The notes below the pieces were generated by a model, which ran no database searches, was not told the origin of the DNA, and saw only the letters and a program-made list of their open reading frames with translations. Below, piece after piece: positions 56,452-64,000 of a stretch of 64,000 bases of DNA. A program made the translations under genes and the position numbers. This DNA comes from Ipomoea triloba (Eukaryota; Streptophyta; Magnoliopsida; Solanales; Convolvulaceae), in assembly GCF_003576645.1 (NCBI RefSeq), contig NC_044924.1:5394184-5458183 (forward strand). The letters run 5' to 3'. Positions within the stretch are counted from its first letter, which is position 1, and every line of letters begins with the position of its first letter.

Positions 56452-59400
56452 TCAAACCTCAAGGAAGTTCAGCTTTTTGCAAGATAAAGCAGCAAACGTA
56501 GGTTGATTAGTAAGGTGACCACGTTGAATCCACTGCATTATGTCCGGGCGTACCATGCCACTGTAAGTATTGCTTCCAAGGTTAGCTTTGAAGTCACCAA
56601 GCCTGCTAATGCTGAACTGCCTGTAGTGGATGCTAGTTCCTGCAGGCTTTGTAGGCCTCATCATCATTGCAACAGTGGGAAAGGCTTTAGGCCACATATT
56701 TCTTGATGAGGTAAACAGATGCCTGCTGGAATCCTGATCCTGTTTTGCATCAAACTTCTGAAAACTGTCGAGCTTCTTGGGGGGTGTTGAGTTTGCAAGT
56801 GGTTTGGAGTTGAATTTGTTCGGACTGCCAATGGAAGGGGGTTCTCCTCGGATGTTAGCTGTTGGCTTTGCTTTATCAAGCCATCGAAGGATCCAGTTGC
56901 CAAGATTCCTTCCAGCTTCAAGATCTCTTTCTTGTATTTTCCTATGAAACTTGAGTACCACATCAAACACAGCTCGTGTTCGTCTGCAAGACAATGAAAC
57001 TCAATCAGCCAACCAGCCACATAAAGAAGGATCAAAATGGTTCTACTGTTCTACCATACAATGAAACCCAGGAATATTCACATGAAACGGCATGCCACAT
57101 CAAGTTAAGAAGCATTCATTTCATTTTGTTCATGTCCAGATCTTTATTAAGTACACATGTAGAGGATTGAGTGGATACAAGAGACAAACAAAACAGAACA
57201 AGAAAAAATTACTATGGATGGAATTTACTATCTTCGGCAAAATTCCATGGAATGTAATGCTTATTCAAAATGCTCACCAAGAAAATAAATAGAGTACTAT
57301 AAAGCAGACAAAGAAGTATATTCAGTATCATTCAAGCACGGAAAGTCTGAAACTATGGAAATGCCAGTAAAACTTACAACGAAAAGTACTCCATCTTCAA
57401 GAGTCAAGACACCAAATAAAGCTTTTAGTGCTTAGGCAATGGTATTCAAGAAGAGAAGTCAAAAGTCACTTGAAAGTTTAAGGAGTTCAGAGAATTAGTG
57501 AAAACATCTTACGCTTGAGGACAGTGCTTAAACTACAAAATGTCAGTCTATTTGCTAGCTCACCCCCAACCAAGTGGGGTTCAAGAGTGACAACTGATAG
57601 ATATAAGGAACCTGAAAGGAAATTATTTTCTTCTAAAATTCAAGATTTGCACATTCTCAGATTTATGCATAGTTCCAATAGTTTGTTTAAAACGTATCAT
57701 TTACTTCCTCTGACAAAGAAGAGAACCACAACCACTTTCTTCTTACTAAATGGAAGCTGTTGGAATCAAATTTAATGTAAGGATATTATTTATTTTTACC
57801 TATTGTAAATTCAAATGTAATTGAATGATATTATTTTAATATGGAAGAATAGATATTAAACAGATAACTTGAAAGATAAAGTTGCCTTTCATGGATTGAA
57901 TAAATTGTTAATGGCTACAAATAAAGTGACAAACTAATAGTTATATGTGATGTTTCAGATACACATCTGGTTGATGACCATAAAACACAACAGGCATCTA
58001 ACATTAATTGGATGTATGCATTTGCATCTTCTAGTCTTTTTTTTACAAAGATTTACATGTATACTGTTTATTTTGTCCTTAACCAGAATAAAACTTTACA
58101 TCTGTATCCACATACAGAGTTCATCAGCATCATTTCACAATGTTATGCTCATGATCAAATCTGAGATTTTCAAATTACAAACCTAATTTTGTCATGTAAA
58201 ATTCACCTCTCAAGACAAGGAATAGAGAGGTTAAGTTCATTTCAAATATTTTTTTTTTTTTTAAACATGGACAGAGTTTTCTAGGTACAAAATAGTTGGC
58301 ATAACCAGTTATGCTGGTCATATCTAATGGATGGGATGAAGCTCGTGGAGAGCAATATGCAGCAAGCCAGCAAGGTAAATGCAAACAGAAAAAGATAAAG
58401 CATACAAGCCAGCAAGGTAAATGCAAACAGAAAAAGATAAAGCATACCATGGAATGTAATGCTTATTCAAAATGCTCACCAAGAAAATAAATAGAGTACT
58501 ATAAAGCAGACAAAGAAGTATATTCAGTATCATTCAAGCACGGAAAGTCTGAAACTATGGAAATGCCAGTAAAACTTACAACGAAAAGTACTCCATCTTC
58601 AAGAGTCAAGACACCAAATAAAGCTTTTAGTGCTTAGGCAATGGTATTCAAGAAGAGAAGTCAAAAGTCACTTGAAAGTTTAAGGAGTTCAGAGAATTAG
58701 TGAAAACATCTTACGCTTGAGGACAGTGCTTAAACTACAAAATGTCAGTCTATTTGCTAGCTCACCCCCAACCAAGTGGGGTTCAAGAGTGACAACTGAT
58801 AGATATAAGGAACCTGAAAGGAAATTATTTTCTCCTAAAATTCAAGATTTGCACATTCTCAGATTTATGCATAGTTCCAATAGTTTGTTTAAAACGTATC
58901 ATTTACTTCCTCTGACAAAGAAGAGAACCACAACCACTTTCTTCTTACTAAATGGAAGCTGTTGGAATCAAATTTAATGTAAGGATATTATTTATTTTTA
59001 CCTATTGTAAATTCAAATGTAATTGAATGATATTATTTTAATATGGAAGAATAGATATTAAACAGATAACTTGAAAGATAAAGTTGCCTTTCATGGATTG
59101 AATAAATTGTTAATGGCTACAAATAAAGTGACAAACTAATAGTTATATGTGATGTTTCAGATACACATCTGGTTGATGACCATAAAACACAACAGGCATC
59201 TAACATTAATTGGATGTATGCATTTGCATCTTCTAGTCTTTTTTTTACAAAGATTTACATGTATACTGTTTATTTTGTCCTTAACCAGAATAAAACTTTA
59301 CATCTGTATCCACATACAGAGTTCATCAGCATCATTTCACAATGTTATGCTCATGATCAAATCTGAGATTTTCAAATTACAAACCTAATTTTGTCATGTA

Positions 59401-60477
59401 AAATTCACCTCTCAAGACAAGGAATAGAGAGGTTAAGTTCATTTCAAATATTTTTTTTTTTTTTAAACATGGACAGAGTTTTCTAGGTACAAAATAGTTG
59501 GCATAACCAGTTATGCTGGTCATATCTAATGGATGGGATGAAGCTCGTGGAGAGCAATATGCAGCAAGCCAGCAAGGTAAATGCAAACAGAAAAAGATAA
59601 AGCATACTGCAGTACTAGGGGAAGATGGCTACATATATAGACTCACCTACCATTAACTACTATAACAGTTCCAATAATCACATAGTTATTAGTATTAGAT
59701 CATCCTAAGATAGAGTGTAAGACCTTACATTTTCAACGAGGATATTTATCAAACCAATTCCAGCTTCAGATATCACTCATGGCATATTAGGACCTTGGAT
59801 CAACTACCTTGTCATTGAACTCAAGCAATTATACAATAGCCAACCTTGCATCCAGCTAATAGATACTGTAACTAGACCACTTTTCTAGAGACCAAAGCAG
59901 TTTACTTCCTAAATTACCCCTCATCATTTATACAACTAACATTTCACACAAATTTCAGAAATTTCATGATGATATCTTGTCTCTTTAAATTCGCTAATCT
60001 CATTTACCATAAAGCCTTAACATCTGTGTCATGAGCTGAAGATTTCTTCCCCCATTTCCTTAAAAGATTCAACCAATTTAGCTCAATCCAAAAGAATTGC
60101 CAGTAGTTCTGAGAATGACAGGTTTCTCTTATTTGTGCACATCACGTCAATAAGGAAATCAACAAATTACAGAACGATACAGCACATTTATTTTCATAAA
60201 ACTGAGCCAAATTCCTAAATTGGATGCGCGCGAGCGCGCCCACACAAAAAGGAATAGAGACAAAAACTAGATGCATCGCAATCACAATACACGAATTGAA
60301 AAACTGAAATGTTCTATGACAATCGAGAAAAGAAAAAGGAATTAACCTGTGAGCAAATTGACGAATCTTCGGATACTTGGGCCTAATCACCCGCCGCTGA
60401 ATCCTCAATGCGAGTCTGTACGTTCTCTTCAAACCTAAGAAATACGCCGTTGCCAATGTTATCTCCCATAGCACCAT
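56452..60477 (-). CDS. Plant-specific protein of unknown function, 2 exons, 220 aa
   Basis: Exon 1, 60477-60347, encodes MVLWEITLATAYFLGLKRTY followed by a strongly basic stretch. Exon 2, 56983-56452, continues at RTRAVFDVVLKFHRKIQERD, GRNLGNWILRWLDKAKP, then a Pro/Ser/Asn-rich linker (about 85-140), then MMMRPTKPAGTSIHYRQFSI, DIMQWIQRG and the end FLEV. The splice leaves AG|A, phase 2, GT-AG. The N-terminal hydrophobic stretch (about 3-18) could be a membrane anchor or part of a targeting signal. I recognise it as a family conserved among plants but without a known function. The intron of about 3.36 kb is unusually long for this gene and contains a 1.2-kb tandem duplication. The ATG faces the tyrosyl-tRNA synthetase pseudogene 345 bp away. 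Confidence 0.75.
57246..59607. repeat. Tandem duplication, period 1202 bp, in the intron of the 220-aa protein gene
   Basis: 57246 to about 58405 is repeated at 58448-59607. I see a single substitution (57633 T versus 58835 C) in the stretches compared. The junction has the 9-10 bp phrase CCATGGAATG, and the first copy ends with an extra 42-bp tandem unit (AAGCCAGCAAGGTAAATGCA...) that is single in the second copy. Confidence 0.93.
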
Positions 60478-60821
60478 CTTCCCTTCCCCTCTCTCTCTCT
60501 CTAAGCTTAATCTTCCTCTGTTATTTTTCTCTCTAGAGATGCGTTCGGACAGTGTAGAATACAGGCCTTTTTGGGGTCTGATTTCCTATTTAAGCGTATG
60601 AGTGTTTGGTTTCGTTCTGGGCAAGGCAGGTGTGTCAAGTGTCAAGTTTAGGAGCCGCCGCAGATTCGGCCTTCCAAGCGCACGGATGACGAGCCGGCGG
60701 CTTTCTAATTTTAATCCGGTTTGGGTAAATCTGTAAATGCACACCCCAACATTTTTAGTTTTCAAATTCCCTTTCGTCTTTTGCCGCTATACACAAAACT
60801 CGCCGCAGAGAACCCCATCCC
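60478..60821. promoter_or_regulatory. Divergent spacer/promoter between the 220-aa protein gene and the TyrRS pseudogene
   Basis: CT-rich leader of the minus-strand gene (60481-60505), then a GC-mixed stretch (60640-60720, GACGAGCCGGCGGC). The 345-bp spacing would suit a bidirectional promoter before the right-hand gene died. No TATA box assigned. Confidence 0.35.
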
Positions 60822-61125
60822 ATGGCCGCAGCTAACTCTCTGCTTCGAATCTTCAGACTCCAAAAGACGATTCTCCTCCCGTTCTCATCCGAAAATTACC
60901 AATTTGTGCCATTCCAATACTCACTTCTCGTCAATCTCGCCGGCGGCGCAGCCTCTTTTGCCACTCTGTTCCATTTGCTCCGCCTCGACTCTACTCGCTG
61001 TGGCACTCAATCACGGCGCCACAGGCCGCGTCGGCGACCCCTCCGGCAAGAGTCTATAGCGGCCCCGAGCTTGATTTGCTGCATTGAATAAAAACATTGC
61101 CGGAATTTCTGATTGCGTTGCTATT
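60822..61125 (+). pseudogene. Remnant of an organellar tyrosyl-tRNA synthetase gene
   Basis: Starts as a normal organellar transit peptide (MAAANSLLRIFRLQKTILLP, frame of 60822). It then jumps, through a loss of most of the N-terminal catalytic segment and a frame change, to AVALNHGATGRVGDPSGKSL in another frame, the well-known TyrRS motif GGATGRVGDPSGK(S). Next codons: E of the expected LERPELD is TAG, followed by RPELD, then a one-base loss before KNIAGIS near 61095-61120. At least one large deletion, one nonsense and two frameshifts. It keeps its ATG and leader, so a transcript may still be made. Confidence 0.75.
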
Positions 61126-61976
61126 TCTTTAATAGATTTCAATGGAAACATATGATTCCAGTAGAACCAAAGTAGTCAATCATTTTTTAGTTTTTCGATC
61201 TTACTCCTTGCTGTCCTTGGAAACTATTGGAATTCATTTTCAAGATTTTGTTGAGCTGAGAGATCTCAGATTTCGCCCTGTTACAGGTCCACAATAAGAG
61301 CAAAATTTGACATCGTAACAGTCCAATTGTTAAAAGGTTGCTTAAATTTTCAGGCTTACTTGAAAACTCTCTTCCAGTTGGGTAGGAGTTTGGATCTATT
61401 GCAAATAATTTTAAGATGAGCTACACCAATTTATTTAGAGTCGGATTTGAGTTACATTTTTTGTGCGCATAATGATACAATTTGGTGCGAGTTTAAAATT
61501 AAGTAGACTCTATTTATCTCATTATAAGCTTCGAGACAGGTTCATGAAGTCTAATTACACAATTAGAATTAATTCTTTTATAATTTCATCAAATGAGATA
61601 GACTCTTGACTAAATATAGGTTGTGACTTTAATTTAAAATTGCTTCACTTCCTCATACTAAATTCACATTTGTATGGTATTTGTTACATTAATGTTTGTT
61701 ACGTATCCTTTGCAATGCCATTGCCTATTTTGTTTATTATGACAATATATTGAGTTTCTAAAATGAGAAATTTATCTTATTAAAATTAATTATGCATTCA
61801 TTGTACTAAGTCATTATAAAATCCCAACACCTGCATTACTTGAAACTTAATAGAATAAAATTCTTAAAAATATGATAAAAATAAATCAAAAAATCATTCA
61901 CAAAACCTCGCATCATCTCTGGTACTCTCACACTATTTTTAAATGTACCTATGATTTTCACCGTCAAACACATTGA
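61126..61976. other. Intergenic
   Basis: AT-rich, no coding signal or paired repeats found. Confidence 0.45.
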
Positions 61977-62267
61977 CTAATCCCTTCACTGAATTGTAGA
62001 TCCTCACACTATTTTGAAATAAACTAAAACTAGTATCTGACCCGTGCGATGCACGGTAATAATTTTTGGCATTTTAATAGTTGAAAAGTATAGTATAATA
62101 ATAGTTAAAACTTAATATCCTATTTACTTACCATTAGTGATGTTATTCAACGGCTTACGGCTCAACGTATTCACCAAATCAATACAACCTAAAAAAAGAT
62201 TTAAAAAATACAACATAATCCCTTCACTGAATTGTAGATCCTCACACTATTTTGAACTAAACTAAAA
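61977..62267 (-). mobile_element. Helitron 3' end between two 53-bp direct repeats
   Basis: On the minus strand the sequence CCGTGC-ATC-GCACGG (hairpin), eight bases and CTAG at 62033-62030, followed by host T, is a Helitron 3' terminus. The 185-bp piece 62030-62214 is bracketed by copies of a 53-bp host-like sequence (61977-62029 and 62215-62267; core CCCTTCACTGAATTGTAGAT) with very few differences. Such long repeats are not Helitron target duplications. Confidence 0.6.
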
Positions 62268-62636
62268 TAATATTGTTTTAACCGATCTATAATCTTTTTT
62301 TTTTTTGAAAACGATCTATAATCTTAATTAACCACATATACATATTAATATATTATTAAGTTTGTACCGTCACCATGGTTCATTGTTTTGCGGCATTCTA
62401 ATTGAGGCAAGGAGCCTAAAAATCATGGGGTAATTAATAACAATAATAATGGCGCACTTAATTTGAGACAATATATTTATTATTTTATATTTAATTCATT
62501 GGTTACGCATTTTTAAAAATTGATATGCTCCCCTATTAAATCCCAAGCTTTACAGATTCAAATACACAACAATCATCATTCTCGCACAGTCTCACTCATT
62601 CCATTCCTATCAAGCTCTCTCTTCCTCTTCCCAGCA
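62268..62636 (+). other. Spacer and promoter/leader of the next gene
   Basis: AT-rich, then a CT-rich leader (62560-62632) before the ATG. No further element assigned. Confidence 0.4.
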
Positions 62637-63342
62637 ATGCAGCGCCAATCACTGGGCTCGCCGGGATCCAAGCACCTCCTCGTTCAAGCAGGCCGCGATG
62701 ACGTCACCTCCGCCACCGTCACGGCGGCGGATTCCGCCGTTTCGCTCCCGGTTAACTATGCCGAAGACGAAGAGCGCAAGTCGGTGAAGTATCTCAGCAA
62801 ATCCGAGAACTACGTTCATCTCATCCCCGTCCTGACTATCCTCTGCTTCCTCATCCTCTACCTCTCGTCTCACAATCCTTCTGAGAAAGGTAATGCAAAA
62901 CAGTAGGTCTCCGTAACTTCAATTTTTCACTTTTCCGGAAAGTTACGTACGTTCGTGAACATTTACTGAGTAGTGTGGATCATGTTTCAGACTTGGCTCA
63001 GTTCAGTGGATCCAAGGCAATTTCTAAGCCTATAGGTAAAATGCGCGCAAATTATTGCTCTCTGCTTGAAGCTTCATTCTCGTTTTTTGTCTGATTCATT
63101 CACTGAATTTGCAGCTTACAAGTGCGATTTCAATTTTCTAATTTCAAATTTCAAATTTATGTGCAATACTCACTGATTTTTATTCCGGTTTGTGGATACT
63201 GATGAATCAATCAGGAAACAGTGACAATTTCCAGAAAGATGTAGATGTCAAGCGAGGCGATATTTTGGCCATTCGAAGCTTGAGGAACCTGCGGGAGGCT
63301 AAGAAGAAGTATAGATTTAACCGGAAAACGGCTGAATTTTAA
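62637..63342 (+). CDS. Small single-pass membrane protein of unknown function, 3 exons, 141 aa
   Basis: Exons 62637-62889, 62991-63035, 63215-63342; GT-AG, phases consistent. Residues 1-58 are soluble (MQRQSLGSPGSKHLLVQAGR..., Thr/Ala-rich, then SVKYLSKSENYVHL). One transmembrane helix lies at about 61-77 (IPVLTILCFLILYLS), then a 65-residue tail ending in a basic segment SLRNLREAKKKYRFNRKTAEF. Members of this plant-only family are annotated as uncharacterised transmembrane proteins. The start at 62637 is preferred over an upstream in-frame ATG at 62520, which lies in AT-rich leader. The CDS is GC-richer than its flanks in exon 1. Confidence 0.75.
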
Positions 63343-64000
63343 GCCGTAGTATCTGTGTGTGTGTATGGAGTCGCCGGTTTTCGTCGGTGGAGCGAGCCAC
63401 GTGAGGTCCCCGTTATATCTGCCATTTTTTTCTGTTTTACCATGGCTGTATTATTATTACTCGTACGGAGAATTATTTTTGTCTCGTTGTGTGTGACAGT
63501 CAAATTCCCCACAGCTATTATTACTAAAAGTAGATAAAAGATTAAAAGTTGCCATTAAATGGTAGTACGGATTCATATGAATTTTTAAAGTATGGCAACA
63601 ACATTCAACTTTTGAATTGTGAAGTTGGCTCTGTTCTCCATTTTAAATATATTTCCTTTGCTCCAAACAAAGATAGGTATTGAATCCATTGTTCAACTAA
63701 TATGGAAATGTTTAAAAAAAAAAAAAACTAATATGGAAATTTACGCTTTTTGATTAGCCTAGCGGCCCTAGCGTAATTAAATGTGACAAACGTGAAGGGT
63801 AATAATGGGAAGCAAAGCAGTTGAGGGAGAATAATATTGCACCGCGGTTACAAAGTTAACAGCGAACCTAGTGTTATAGCGGTAAATAATTACTAGATTT
63901 TGAAAGCACATTCTAGCACCAATGCCATTGGCACCGCCAATTTTGAAACACTCCTCTATTCCCCTCTCTCTTTCCCTCTCCACCAAGAGATCACACATTC
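63343..64000. other. 3' UTR of the last gene and right-edge spacer
   Basis: AT-rich with a poly-A run at 63713-63727. The last 230 bp are CT-rich at the very end and could be the leader of a minus-strand gene beyond or at the edge, but no recognisable protein is seen. Confidence 0.35.

Noticed and set aside
63777..63998. 73-codon minus ORF at the right edge
   Set aside because: Starts with a repetitive Arg-Glu run from a GA tract; probably leader sequence of a gene beyond the window.

Overview
This is a plant nuclear window, from a eudicot. Evidence: AT-rich intergenic DNA, many short GT-AG introns, a plastid-targeted PsbP gene, a plant-type receptor-like protein cluster and plant-type Helitrons, MITEs and a LINE tail. 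An asterid such as Solanales is my guess from protein flavour only. The assembly has one sized gap (13059-13770) inside an (AT)n run and one isolated N at 55771.

Layout. 1-1150: last coding exon of a glycine-rich, probably DEAD-box helicase gene that enters from the left. 3373-7402 (+): eight-exon RING-CH membrane E3 ligase with a GC-AG intron. 8569-14458 (-): eleven-exon ERGIC3/Erv46-like cargo receptor; its first intron holds the gap and an unexplained coding-like fragment. 16192-17082 (+): single-exon GT31-type glycosyltransferase, GC-rich. 17.1-22.4 kb: intergenic, with a small 52-codon acidic ORF (-) and a decayed relative. 22607-23910 (+): psbP. 24312-26913 (-): WDR26-like LisH-CTLH-WD40 protein, convergent with psbP. 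28537-29851: long-armed foldback element with a 42-bp tandem core.

30.3-46.6 kb is a tandem segmental duplication around an LRR receptor-like protein: the left copy (30802-33718) is broken by two frameshifts, the right copy (41834-44794) encodes an intact 986-aa receptor. Between and inside them sit a complete non-autonomous Helitron, two related arrays of a degenerate GCACCTTAAG repeat, MITEs and a 5'-truncated LINE. The paralogous copies serve as empty sites that prove some insertions. 47.2-50.3 kb: a direct-repeat-flanked sequence, an aldolase exon fragment and a Tourist-like MITE.

50788-51279 (+): four-EF-hand calmodulin-like protein. 52359-52697 (-): DPM2. 53580-54760: Pack-MULE-like element with a captured gene fragment and a nested Tourist MITE. 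56452-60477 (-): plant-specific 220-aa protein whose large intron contains a near-perfect 1.2-kb tandem duplication. 60822-61125 (+): organellar tyrosyl-tRNA synthetase pseudogene. 62637-63342 (+): small single-pass membrane protein.

The genes are independent transcription units. DPM2 and the ERGIC3-like receptor both belong to the early secretory pathway, and the GT31 enzyme is predicted to act in the Golgi, but nothing suggests co-regulation. The most unusual content is in the accessory DNA: the dispersed array family, the foldback element, the gene-capturing elements and the small acidic ORF pair.
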